Below, one piece after another: positions 1 to 7,411 of a stretch of DNA of 45,552 bases (positions are counted from its first letter, which is position 1; each line of letters starts with the position of its first letter). The stretch is from Pseudonocardia benzenivorans CB1190 (GTDB lineage: Bacteria; Actinomycetota; Actinomycetes; Mycobacteriales; Pseudonocardiaceae). The position numbers and the translations under genes are program-made. Location: the NCBI RefSeq assembly GCF_000196675.2, contig NZ_CP002596.1:1-45552 (forward strand), in the 5' to 3' direction. The notes under the pieces were generated by a model. The model had not been told where the DNA came from. It searched no databases and saw only the letters and a list, made by a program, of their open reading frames with translations.

Positions 1-1150
1 CCGCGGCGCCACCCCCAGCCCCTCCGGCGCCGTTCGCCGTGGGCACGCCGGCCCCGCTCGGGCCGCCCCCCGGGAGGCCACCAGGGCGGCCGACGCTCCC
101 GCCGGGCGATTGACCCTGGCCCCCGCCGGGCGCGCCTCCCGACGGTGCGCCAGACCCTGCGCCGGGCGCACTACCCGGACCGGAGTTCTCCATCATCCGA
201 GACCGCAGCGACGCGGCACCCATCGCGCCCATCGCGCCCATCGCCAGCGCCCCGCCCGCTCCGCTGCCGCCTGTCGCGGCCACTTGGGACCACGAGAAGA
301 AGCGCATCATCGCGGGCATGGCGATGACGGCCAGCACCATGATGAGCAGCCCGATCATCATCGTGGACAGGTCGTCGCTCTCGCCGAACAGCTTGAAACC
401 GATGAGGTAGATCAGGGCGGCGATCGGCTTGTAGAAGATGAGTGTCAGAAGCCATGGGGTGATGCGCTGCATCCACACCTTCGTCGAGTCATTGATCGAG
501 CCGGATGCCGCAAGCGGGAGCAGGACGGCCAGAACGACAATGCCCGCTTGTCGAATAAACGCAATGGCCCATTGGATGGCGGCAAGTATCACGCCGATGA
601 GGGCCAGGACCAGGAAAAGGAACGGGTTCGTCGCCAGCCCGACGGCGAATATCTGCTTCATTCGTTCGGTGTAGGCGTCGACGCCCTGGTCGACCAGGTA
701 TCCGGCGAACTGATCTCCGGCGGTCAGTGCCGCGGCGATCAAGCCGACGCCAATAGTGGTGATGACGGCATAACGGATCAGGCCGAGACCAACAGCGACG
801 GCCGGGTCTTTCTTGCGGGACACGGTCATGCGAATAGCCTGAAACAGCACGGAGCCGACTAGAACAGCTGCGGCGATCGGCAGCGTGTAGTTCTGGAGTT
901 TCTCGACTTCGCCGACGTCGAGGCCCGTCGTGGGTGTTTTGATCCACCATGTGAAGGCCTTGCCGATGAGGTCCGCCGCCGCCTCGCCTGCTCGGGATGC
1001 GATCTTCTCGAAGGCGTCCTGCGCGACCTGCTCGGCGTGGCAGCCGACGTCGACACCGCAGCCGCCGAAGGGGCTGACCTTGTCCTTCAGCTGCTGCACC
1101 GCCTGGGTGCACTGCTCGAAATAGGGTTTGGTCGGATCGCACTCAGGCAT
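1..1150 (-). CDS. TrbL/VirB6-like conjugation membrane protein (partial, runs off left edge)
   Basis: The frame is open from an ATG at 1150 down to base 1, with no stop, giving 383 visible residues. Hydrophobic segments lie near residues 88-106, 124-143, 173-193, 201-215, 232-252 and 263-283. They are followed by a glycine- and alanine-rich, then Gly/Pro-rich, cytoplasmic-type tail. The N-terminal 85 residues are polar with four cysteines. This layout matches the TrbL/VirB6-type inner-membrane channel component of actinobacterial conjugation systems; the assignment rests on architecture, not on a signature motif. The start overlaps the end of the preceding gene by 8 bases, so it is the distal member of the minus-strand operon beginning at 2640. 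The C-terminus is outside the window. Confidence 0.7.
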   Translation of the reverse strand, partial: MPECDPTKPYFEQCTQAVQQLKDKVSPFGGCGVDVGCHAEQVAQDAFEKIASRAGEAAADLIGKAFTWWIKTPTTGLDVGEVEKLQNYTLPIAAAVLVGSVLFQAIRMTVSRKKDPAVAVGLGLIRYAVITTIGVGLIAAALTAGDQFAGYLVDQGVDAYTERMKQIFAVGLATNPFLFLVLALIGVILAAIQWAIAFIRQAGIVVLAVLLPLAASGSINDSTKVWMQRITPWLLTLIFYKPIAALIYLIGFKLFGESDDLSTMMIGLLIMVLAVIAMPAMMRFFSWSQVAATGGSGAGGALAMGAMGAMGAASLRSRMMENSGPGSAPGAGSGAPSGGAPGGGQGQSPGGSVGRPGGLPGGGPSGAGVPTANGAGGAGGGAA

Positions 1151-1814
1151 GGGGTTGGCCTGCCAGCGGCGTGTAGCCGTCCGTGGAGTTGACGATGCGA
1201 GGTCGCGGGGTGGGGACCTGCAGTTTCCAGTCGCCCTGGTACCAGTAGACGGTCCGGGTGAGCTCGGCGTATCCACCGAGCTGCGTAGCCTGCGGCGTAG
1301 CGGCGACGATCGAGATATCGAGGGCCCTGGCCGCGACGGAGCCATCGATGATCTTGTAGTAGTACTGCGTGGGGAATGTCGAATCAGGAGTCCCCTGGCG
1401 GACGACGGTTGGCAGCGCCTGAAGCACTCCGTCGATATCACCGACGCACTGCTGCCGCAGGGTCGGCTCGTACACTGCCGGGCCGAGAGCGGGCGAAAGA
1501 CGCGCATCGATATTGATGGCCGCGATCACGGCACCGAGCTCGTCGTCGCTGAAGCCGGACGCGAGACCGTCGGAGATCATTCGCGGTCCGTGATCGCTTG
1601 AGACGGGAACAGGTTGAGTGCCGGCCATCTCCCATGAAATGGACTCGGCCTGGTCGCCCTGCTCGGCACGCGGCAGCGTTGCGCTCGAGGTCCCGCGATG
1701 GCCAAGAACGAACGCGCCGGCCACGATGACGACCACAGCGACTACCGCGAGGACGATGAGTAGCGGCCGTCGACGGCGAGGCTTCCCGCCGTATTCTCCT
1801 ACGATGTATGCCAC
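1143..1814 (-). CDS. Single-span membrane protein of the conjugation operon
   Basis: This 223-residue protein has a short basic N-terminus (KPRRRRP), a transmembrane helix at about residues 18-39, and a roughly 180-residue extracytoplasmic domain rich in Trp and Tyr near its end. A longer frame reaches 1907, but GTG at 1814 is preferred. It has a GGAG about 8 bases upstream and leaves a 34-base gap to the gene before it, whereas the longer start would overlap that gene by 59 bases. Single-pass proteins with this tail (a Trp-containing strand, then a GYxPLxG end) accompany TrbL-like genes in actinomycete integrative elements. I infer a structural or scaffold role in the transfer apparatus; no catalytic motif is visible. 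Confidence 0.7.
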   Translation of the reverse strand: MAYIVGEYGGKPRRRRPLLIVLAVVAVVVIVAGAFVLGHRGTSSATLPRAEQGDQAESISWEMAGTQPVPVSSDHGPRMISDGLASGFSDDELGAVIAAINIDARLSPALGPAVYEPTLRQQCVGDIDGVLQALPTVVRQGTPDSTFPTQYYYKIIDGSVAARALDISIVAATPQATQLGGYAELTRTVYWYQGDWKLQVPTPRPRIVNSTDGYTPLAGQPHA

Positions 1815-1848
1815 CCGTGCACTCCGTTCGATTCCGCCCAGGGGCTGG

Positions 1849-2127
1849 CTAGATGGTGAAGACACCCACGAGCGTGGCGGCAGCAGAGGCGAGGGCGAGC
1901 CCAGCAATCACCCACATCGATCCGGTCAGTCCTTCTGCTGCGTACTGATTCCTGTTGCGGCGGCCGATGATGATCTGAATCGCGCAGATCAGCAGGCCGG
2001 CGACCCCGCCGACGAGCGCGCCGTACTTGAGCCAGCCCAGAACGGTGTTGGTAATAGAGCCCAGTCCCGGAGGTTCGGTTGCTGGCGGATTGGGGACCTG
2101 GGAAAGAATGGTGTGCCACAGCGACAT
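1849..2127 (-). CDS. Small two-helix membrane protein (pilin-like size and topology)
   Basis: The 92-residue product has two hydrophobic helices, about residues 35-54 and 70-90, separated by a short basic loop (GRRNRNQYAAEG). The ATG at 2127 has GAGGAG a few bases upstream. In size and topology it resembles VirB2/TrbC-type small membrane subunits and similar small proteins next to actinobacterial transfer genes. Sequence alone does not prove it is a pilin. It lies between the MinD-like gene and the single-span protein in the same orientation with short gaps. Confidence 0.65.
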   Translation of the reverse strand: MSLWHTILSQVPNPPATEPPGLGSITNTVLGWLKYGALVGGVAGLLICAIQIIIGRRNRNQYAAEGLTGSMWVIAGLALASAAATLVGVFTI

Positions 2128-2139
2128 GAAGGGTGCTCC

Positions 2140-2640
2140 TCAGGGGAATGCCGGGTGGTGGAGTGAGGCGAACGGAGGCGGAGAGTTCCGCGTGGAAGCC
2201 GCGCGCTCCTGAGCGGATACGAGGTACTCGACGAGGTGCTCGACGGCATCGGTGAACGCGCGCAGGTGCCTGGCCCCATCGGTGGCCAAGACGTCGCGGG
2301 CCTGCTCGTATGGGGCGTCCGTATCTCGCCACTCGCTGACGAACGGCACGACGACGATCCCTTGGACGTGGGGCTCGGTCATGCGCAGGCGGGACCGGGT
2401 GTTGGGGCCCACTCCCGCGGGGGTGTCACTGACGACCGCCAGGACGGGAGGTCGTGGGGCGGCGGTGATCGCGCGCTGTGCACACCCGGCGGAGTAGAGG
2501 GTCGACCGGCAGACCATCACGTCGACGGGCGCTCCGCCTCGGTAGATGCCGCAGTCTTCGGCGCGGAGCGCGGTCGCGATCGTCGATGTACCCACACCGC
2601 CTGCGACGCCCGCAACCTGCGGGATGTGGAGCCGTGGCAT
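2140..2640 (-). CDS. Degenerate MinD/ParA-like P-loop protein
   Basis: The product is 166 residues, starting at ATG 2640 behind AGGAGGG about 10 bases upstream (a TTG lies just before it). Residues 8-24 read VAGVAGGVGTSTIATAL, close to the deviant Walker A (KGGxGKST) of MinD/ParA ATPases. The usual lysines are absent (GGVGTST), so ATP hydrolysis is doubtful. It is shorter than true ParA proteins. A later hydrophobic strand (GIVVVPFV) fits the central beta-sheet. Similar short proteins with this altered P-loop sit at the head of transfer operons in actinomycete mobile elements. It is the first gene of the leftward operon. Confidence 0.65.
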   Translation of the reverse strand: MPRLHIPQVAGVAGGVGTSTIATALRAEDCGIYRGGAPVDVMVCRSTLYSAGCAQRAITAAPRPPVLAVVSDTPAGVGPNTRSRLRMTEPHVQGIVVVPFVSEWRDTDAPYEQARDVLATDGARHLRAFTDAVEHLVEYLVSAQERAASTRNSPPPFASLHHPAFP

Positions 2641-2643
2641 CAA

Positions 2644-2721
2644 CGACGACCCTCCTTGGGTACGGATTAGTGTGAAGAAAGACTATACAGTTGGGGGCAT
2701 ACAGAGGAGCTGACTTCGAGC
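2644..2721. promoter_or_regulatory. Divergent intergenic promoter region
   Basis: This is the 78-base gap between the leftward operon and the rightward gene at 2722. It is noticeably AT-rich (around 2665-2690) in an otherwise GC-rich stretch and contains TATACA (2684-2689), whose complement overlaps TATAGT. Either could serve as a -10 element. No good -35 partner was found on either strand. Confidence 0.35.
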
Positions 2722-3324
2722 ATGAGGCGGAACATGGGCACGGATCACGCACGGCCTGGACGGTCCAGATGGCGCGGCCCGGTGGTGTGCGTGCTCGTTG
2801 TCGGCGCCCTCGCGGTCGCCGCCTACTTCGTCGGGGTGGCCAGTTCTGGCAGCTCCGCTGCAAGCTCCGGCGATACGGCCGCGTCAGTTCCGCAGAGCGA
2901 CGGCCCTCTCCAAGCCGCGTTCCCGCGCTCTGATCCGGTGACCAGTGCGATCGCGTGGCTGCGCGCATCGCGGGAGCTGAGTTACCGGGACGCCAGCCCG
3001 ACCGAGTGGATCGACCGGGCGTTGCCGGTGGTCACAGGCGAGCTGCAGAGGCAGTATCAGCAGGCTCGCACCGGGTCTGTTGGCGCAGACTGGGATGACT
3101 TCGTCGCGGATCACTGCAGGACCACGGTGGAGGGGCCGGCCGGGGTGATTCCAGCCGAGGCGCCACGGACTGCGAGCGTCGTGTCCGTCCAGGTGACTGG
3201 GAACCTTCGGACCAGCTGCGACGTGCAGAGTGCGGCGGTCCCCCCGGTCGAATCGGTCGCCGCGACGATCGAGCTCACGCGAAGCAGTGATGGGCTGTGG
3301 CGAGTTCGCCAACGACTCTACTGA
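2722..3324 (+). CDS. Membrane-anchored extracytoplasmic protein of the mobile element
   Basis: The 200-residue protein has a basic N-terminus, one hydrophobic helix at about residues 20-42, a Ser/Ala-rich linker, and a soluble domain of about 140 residues ending WRVRQRLY. The domain contains two cysteines (near DHCRTT and RTSCDV) that could pair outside the cytoplasm. The ATG at 2722 has GAGGAG 12 bases upstream; a second in-frame ATG at 2734 is possible. Proteins of this shape, with a NTF2-like or VirB8-like outer domain, are common in Gram-positive transfer systems, and that is the best guess. It points away from the main operon. Confidence 0.6.
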   Translation: MRRNMGTDHARPGRSRWRGPVVCVLVVGALAVAAYFVGVASSGSSAASSGDTAASVPQSDGPLQAAFPRSDPVTSAIAWLRASRELSYRDASPTEWIDRALPVVTGELQRQYQQARTGSVGADWDDFVADHCRTTVEGPAGVIPAEAPRTASVVSVQVTGNLRTSCDVQSAAVPPVESVAATIELTRSSDGLWRVRQRLY

Positions 3325-3336
3325 GTACGATCGTAC
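3325..3336. repeat. Perfect 12-base palindrome GTACGATCGTAC
   Basis: It lies immediately after the stop codon at 3324, between converging genes. It has no T-run, so it is not a classical terminator. Confidence 0.3.
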
Positions 3337-3390
3337 GGGTACCACGACGACGTCTCCTCTGATTTGTCGCAGCGCCTGACCGCTCCGCAG

Positions 3391-3684
3391 TCAGGCAGCA
3401 GAGCCCACGCGGCTGAGCGCCACCGCGTGCTGCATCTCGGCCAAGGCTCCGATCAACCGGGGGCTGCAGTCCTGGTCTGCGTCGAGCTCGCCCATCGCAA
3501 GCACGATCTGGGTCGCCGTCGCCACGAGCGCCGCGCGAAGCTGGAGACGCCGCACCTCATCCTGCCGCTCGGCGGGCGTGATGCCGGGATCGTCGACCGC
3601 GGGGGAGAGGGCGACCGTAGCGGGTCTCGACTCGTCTCGGATCCCGGCTTGCGGCATCAGGTCGTCCGTAGTCGGATACCGCAT
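3391..3684 (-). CDS. Small hypothetical protein
   Basis: This is a 97-residue acidic-to-neutral soluble protein. I chose ATG 3684 because AAGGAG lies 7 bases upstream; the open frame extends to 3768, overlapping the neighbour, without ribosome-site support. Its second half is a likely long helix (RRLQLRAALVATATQIVLAMGEL). I recognise no family. It is the last gene of the 5462-3391 minus-strand run and is spaced closely behind its neighbour, so co-transcription is likely. Confidence 0.55.
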   Translation of the reverse strand: MRYPTTDDLMPQAGIRDESRPATVALSPAVDDPGITPAERQDEVRRLQLRAALVATATQIVLAMGELDADQDCSPRLIGALAEMQHAVALSRVGSAA

Positions 3685-3739
3685 GAGTTGCTCCTTCGGG
3701 TTCACGAGTTCTTCCCGGGCTGCTGCTGGGGGCGAGTGG

Positions 3740-4066
3740 TCATTTCTCGATGGGCGGGTCGAGGTCAACGGGTGACTGCTGTTGCTCGGCGGCCGCGGGC
3801 GACACGTCGCTCGTGTCGGGGTACGAGGTTGCCGAGGACCGGACGAGGGCAGCGCGGCGCGCCGCGACCAGCTGGCCGAGGTGCGCTAGCCAAGCGCTGC
3901 GGTAGGCCTCTGGCTCGTCCCCGCGACCGTCCCAGGGGCAGGTCTGCTCGGCCAGAGCGGTGGCCTCGAACGTGACCTCGTCGACGAACTGGCGACCGCC
4001 GACGGCCATGGCGTCGCCGATGAGCTCGTCTTGGAGGTCGGGCTCATAGGGCTCACTGATGTCCAT
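3740..4066 (-). CDS. Small acidic hypothetical protein
   Basis: The 108-residue product starts at ATG 4066, 4 bases after the stop of the upstream coiled-coil gene, so it is translationally linked. The N-terminus is strongly acidic (DISEPYEPDLQDEL). The middle contains predicted helices with a CPWDGRGDEPEAYRSAW segment. No known domain is recognised. The position suggests an accessory protein of the element. Confidence 0.55.
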   Translation of the reverse strand: MDISEPYEPDLQDELIGDAMAVGGRQFVDEVTFEATALAEQTCPWDGRGDEPEAYRSAWLAHLGQLVAARRAALVRSSATSYPDTSDVSPAAAEQQQSPVDLDPPIEK

Positions 4067-4070
4067 CGGA

Positions 4071-5462
4071 TCATCCCACCGGTGCCCCGGAGGCCCCCGC
4101 AATGAAGCCGGCCATCCGGCCCTGCGGGGTGTTCATCGCGTAGTCATAGGCCTGCTGCGCGGACGACCCACTCGATGTGCCCCCCGAGCTCGACCCGCTC
4201 GAGCGCCGCGATGCAGACGCGGAGCGGGGAGCCGGAGCATCCGAGTCGCTGTCCGAACGGGAAGCGTCCGAGCTGTCGCGTTCCGGTGGAGGCGACGGGT
4301 TGCGCGACGAGGCTTTCCCGGTTCCTGCGGTGTCGGACCTGCTCGATGAGCTGCTGTTTGCATGCGTCGGCGTCGCCTGCCGGTTCACAGCACGGACCGG
4401 TTTGGTGACTGCCTCAACCACACCGCTAGGGGGGCGAAGACCAGCCGAGGCCGGTGCCTGAGCCGACCTGGGTACATCCTCGCTGGCGAGGATCGTCTGG
4501 TCCCGTCGGGCGCCGGAGTTGGTGGACGGGGGTGCCGGCTGGGGCGAGGGCGGTGCTGGCGCTGGCGGATGATTGCGCAAGTCGAGGACCTGTTGCGTCA
4601 GAGGAGTGGTCTGGTCGACCGGATCGGGAACCGGGCTGAGCTGAGCGGCCACGACACCTTGCTGTAGCCGATCGATGTCGGCTTGTCGGGCCGCACGTTC
4701 CTGCAGGAGCAGGTCACGCCGCGCGGTAAGCGCGTCGCGTACATAGAGTTGATCGGGACTCAACCGGCCAGCGGGCGGCAGGCTGTTGAGTGTGGCGGTC
4801 ACCTGTGCGATCTGCCGATCCAGGTCGGCAATCGCTGCGCGCGCCTCTGCGAGCTGATTCAGGGTTGCAAGCTGGCTCTGAAGCGCGGCGCGCTGCTGCT
4901 CGAGCATCGTCTTCCGCGTCAGCATCGCCCGGACCTGTTCCGGCGTTCCCGCGTACAGCTGGGCGATCTGCGTGTTCCACACGGCCTCCGTTGTCGCGAT
5001 CGTGGCGAGCTGTCGGTCGATCGAGCTCAGCGCCACGCGAGCCTGGGATTCCCAGGACGCAGGGGCGACGGGTCGGGGTACGTGGTCGGAGTTGAAGGAG
5101 TCGACGCGTTCGTGGATCACGAACAGGCCGCAGGTGGCGAGTACTGCAGCGGCTCCCGCGACCGCAACGAGACGTCGCGCTGGACGAGGGCGCAGCCTGT
5201 GGACCACTCCGGAATCGGAGAGGCTCAGGGATGCCTGCTCAACGGATGCGGCGCGCGGTCCAGCGTCCGTGGACGACAGCGGTGGCACGGAGTCCTCGAC
5301 CGCGGTGGAGGCGGCCGCCCGTGCCCGATCGCGTGCGTGGTGCTCCGGTGAGCAGTATCGGCGCGGTGGACGCCCATCCAGCGACCTGGGGACACTGGTC
5401 TCACACCCCGGAAGGGCGCACTTGGGTGTCCTCTCGCCAGCTCGCGACTCATCTTCCAACAT
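4071..5462 (-). CDS. Membrane-anchored coiled-coil protein with N-terminal Cys/His cluster
   Basis: The 463-residue product starts at ATG 5462 with GAGGG 5 bases upstream; a GTG at 5474 is an alternative. Near residues 15-45 there is a C-x4-C...RYCSPEHH cluster resembling the small zinc-binding motif that often opens actinobacterial plasmid and ICE proteins. One transmembrane helix follows at about 95-115. Next comes a long Gln/Ala/Leu/Arg coiled coil (about 130-255), and then a Pro/Ser/Asp-rich low-complexity tail ending in a hydrophobic MAGFIAGASGAP stretch. A role as a cell-surface or membrane scaffold of the transfer machinery is inference. It is the first gene of a leftward trio and is divergent from the EspR-like gene. 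Confidence 0.65.
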   Translation of the reverse strand: MLEDESRAGERTPKCALPGCETSVPRSLDGRPPRRYCSPEHHARDRARAAASTAVEDSVPPLSSTDAGPRAASVEQASLSLSDSGVVHRLRPRPARRLVAVAGAAAVLATCGLFVIHERVDSFNSDHVPRPVAPASWESQARVALSSIDRQLATIATTEAVWNTQIAQLYAGTPEQVRAMLTRKTMLEQQRAALQSQLATLNQLAEARAAIADLDRQIAQVTATLNSLPPAGRLSPDQLYVRDALTARRDLLLQERAARQADIDRLQQGVVAAQLSPVPDPVDQTTPLTQQVLDLRNHPPAPAPPSPQPAPPSTNSGARRDQTILASEDVPRSAQAPASAGLRPPSGVVEAVTKPVRAVNRQATPTHANSSSSSRSDTAGTGKASSRNPSPPPERDSSDASRSDSDSDAPAPRSASASRRSSGSSSGGTSSGSSAQQAYDYAMNTPQGRMAGFIAGASGAPVG

Positions 5463-5599
5463 CGTGGCCCTCACCCCCGATCAGCGCGAACAGCACGAAA
5501 CCTGCGTGAACGACGTTCCGCCCTCGGCAGGGGACCCGTCGCCAAGCGGCAGCGGAGCAGGATTTGCCCCTGTCTTTCCGTGACCGTTCGACTACGCTG

Positions 5600-5675
5600 G
5601 CGAACATAGCAGACGTCAGCGAACACTAGGTAGCGAACGAACATGTCAGCGAACACTCGTGGCCTATGTGTTCGC
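5600..5675. promoter_or_regulatory. Cluster of GCGAACA boxes (likely regulator-binding sites)
   Basis: GCGAACA occurs at 5600-5606, 5619-5625 and 5649-5655. A fused GCGAACGAACA lies at 5633-5643, and an inverted copy TGTTCGC at 5669-5675. The cluster sits between the divergent coiled-coil gene and the EspR-like gene, so it is well placed to control both. The same heptamer recurs ahead of the second HTH gene at 6217-6252. Repeat content is seen directly; binding by the adjacent regulator is inferred. Confidence 0.6.
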
Positions 5676-5721
5676 TCTGACGCTCACAGCGGGAGTGGTG
5701 GCATGCGAGTCGAGGGAGCCG

Positions 5722-6168
5722 ATGACTGACGGGAGCGCCTCAGCGCGCCGGCCGAGTACGTTCGCCGAGAAGCTCAACAGGCTCTTCGAGGTGATGCATC
5801 CGGTGGGCGCCGGCCCGTTCAGTACGAGGGAGATTGCTGCGCGAGTGAAGGAGCAGGGCGGGTCGATCTCGCCCGCATACCTCTCTGAGCTGCGCAATGG
5901 CATCAAAACCAGTCCAACGCTGGACCGAGTGATCCAGCTCGCACAGGCGTTCGGGGTTAGCGCGGGCTACTTCACCGACCCTGAGGTGGCTGCACGGGTC
6001 GACGCCGAACTCGACAAGATCGAGGCCCGACATCGCGACCGGCACCTGATCGAGCTGGCCGAGCGGACCGCTAGCCTCGACGACGGCGATCGTGCGGCGC
6101 TGGCTTCACTCGTTGAGGCGCACCTCCAGAAACGCCGACAGGCGCGCGGCGACGGCGCGAGCTCGTAG
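5722..6168 (+). CDS. EspR-like HTH transcriptional regulator
   Basis: The product is 148 residues from ATG 5722; a longer frame from 5659 would run through the repeat cluster and is unlikely. Residues 10-85 (TFAEKLNRLFE...AYLSELRNGIKTSP...VSAGYFTDPEV) follow the pattern of mycobacterial EspR. That pattern is an extended helix-turn-helix with an unusual insert before the recognition helix and a GYFTD-type motif, followed by a helical C-terminal dimerisation region. EspR proteins act as nucleoid-associated or locus-level regulators binding multiple dispersed sites, which fits the repeated GCGAACA boxes just upstream. It probably autoregulates and controls the divergent conjugation-type genes. 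Confidence 0.8.
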   Translation: MTDGSASARRPSTFAEKLNRLFEVMHPVGAGPFSTREIAARVKEQGGSISPAYLSELRNGIKTSPTLDRVIQLAQAFGVSAGYFTDPEVAARVDAELDKIEARHRDRHLIELAERTASLDDGDRAALASLVEAHLQKRRQARGDGASS

Positions 6169-6216
6169 AACGGACCGTCGATGGCTCCGGAGCCAGGGGG
6201 ACTGTCCGGTAGCATA

Positions 6217-6252
6217 GCGAACGATTAGCAAAGTTGTTCGCTGAAGCGAACG
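6217..6252. promoter_or_regulatory. Second group of GCGAAC boxes with inverted repeat
   Basis: GCGAACG (6217-6223) and TGTTCGC (6235-6241) form an inverted pair, and a direct copy GCGAACG follows at 6246-6252. They lie 74-109 bases ahead of the HTH gene at 6326. The match to the cluster at 5600-5675 suggests the same protein binds both. Confidence 0.55.
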
Positions 6253-6325
6253 CGGACCCTGCCGGTACCGTCCTACTTCTCTGCCGGTACTTCGCGCTTC
6301 TGCCAGCGCGGCGGAGGTGAGCCAC

Positions 6326-6667
6326 ATGAGCGCTAACACTCGACTCAGGGAGAAGGTCTCGCGCCTGCTCCGAGAGAGGGCTCCCGGATGGACCTGGCGC
6401 GACCTCAACGCCGCTCTCCGCGCTGCAGGAGTCCGGCTGGGCTGGCTCGACGAGGCAATCGCTGGGCGTACTGAGACGCGCGATGGAGACGCGCTCGAAG
6501 CCCTCGCGGGCCTCTTTCGAGTCCCGGTCCAGTACCTCGACGATGACGACTTCGAGCTCCGCGTTCTGCGGTTCTGCGGCCCGTGCCGGGTTGGAGAGGT
6601 CGGGACGAGTGACCTCGAAGCGATCCTCGTGCCTTTGGCGCGCGCGGTCGCCCGCCACTCACAGTGA
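6326..6667 (+). CDS. Small XRE/EspR-related regulator
   Basis: The product is 113 residues from ATG 6326, chosen because GGAGG (6313-6317) lies 8 bases upstream; an in-frame GTG at 6317 overlaps that ribosome site. The layout LREKVSRLLRER...WRDLNAALRAAG...WLDEAIAGRTETRDGDALEALAGLFRVPVQYLDDDD mirrors the EspR-type HTH of the neighbour, ending in a ...FRVPVQYL motif in place of GVSAGYFTD. It lacks a long dimerisation tail. The C-terminal part has a CGPC pair. It may act as a co-regulator or antagonist of the larger protein. Confidence 0.65.
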   Translation: MSANTRLREKVSRLLRERAPGWTWRDLNAALRAAGVRLGWLDEAIAGRTETRDGDALEALAGLFRVPVQYLDDDDFELRVLRFCGPCRVGEVGTSDLEAILVPLARAVARHSQ

Positions 6668-6859
6668 GGCCGAGTGGCGACTGGCAATCCGCCTCACCTG
6701 AACGACCTAGATCAACGGCAGACGCCGAGCGCGTCGAGTAGCGACTGATAATCCTTCTGGTGGTTTTGGCGCACCTCCGCCCTTCTGGCCGTCAGCGGCG
6801 ATCAGAATAGTTCGCCGCGATTTGTACGTGCCCGCGCGAGAGGAAGACTTGAGAGCGTA

Positions 6860-7411
6860 ATGAACAGACGATCGCTACATAGGCTCGCGCGCGCGACCGT
6901 GGCTGCGCTGGACTTGCGACCGCCGCTGGACATCGAGCTGTTAGCTGAGCGCTTCGGCGCGCACCGCGGAAAGGCGCTCGATCTGGTTCCAGCCGACCTG
7001 CCAGTCGATGCGGCGTTCGGAATCACCGGTGGTGACGAGTACTGCGACGTGATCATGTATCAGCAGCAGACAACACGGACGCATCAGGTGCACATCATCC
7101 TTCATGAGATGGCCCACCTTATATGCGGGCATCCGCGCCTAGCCGTAAACCACACGTTCAAGGCGCCATCCCGAGATGAATTCCACGAAGTCTCCGGAGA
7201 TATGATCGATTTGATCTTCGGCCCTGTTCCGAAGAAGCCGGGAGCAGTGCGTTCGGGCACGCCTACCGTCTACGACGACCCGATCGAGTGGGAGGCCGAA
7301 ACTATGGCAACTCTGCTGATGAGGTGGGTTGAACTCCCGAGGGAAACGTCCTGGGGGGCCACGAACAAGCGCCTGGAATCAGCGCTCGGAGACCCTGGAG
7401 TCTGGGCGTGA
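6860..7411 (+). CDS. ImmA/IrrE-family metalloprotease
   Basis: This 183-residue protein carries the zinc-peptidase motif LHEMAHLICGH at residues 81-91 (HExxH with H82, E83, H86) and a downstream acidic helix IEWEAETMATLL (about 142-153) that can supply the third ligand. In the ImmA/IrrE family such proteases cleave HTH repressors of mobile elements or stress regulons. Two HTH genes lie just upstream, so one of their products is a plausible substrate. The stop overlaps the next start as GTGA, coupling it to the membrane protein. It contains a TTA codon and is locally less GC-rich than the flanks, consistent with horizontal origin. Confidence 0.85.
   Translation: MNRRSLHRLARATVAALDLRPPLDIELLAERFGAHRGKALDLVPADLPVDAAFGITGGDEYCDVIMYQQQTTRTHQVHIILHEMAHLICGHPRLAVNHTFKAPSRDEFHEVSGDMIDLIFGPVPKKPGAVRSGTPTVYDDPIEWEAETMATLLMRWVELPRETSWGATNKRLESALGDPGVWA

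Noticed and set aside
110..862. Plus-strand open frame of 250 codons at the left edge
   Set aside because: The minus strand carries an uninterrupted multispan membrane protein frame through the same bases. The plus product is highly biased.
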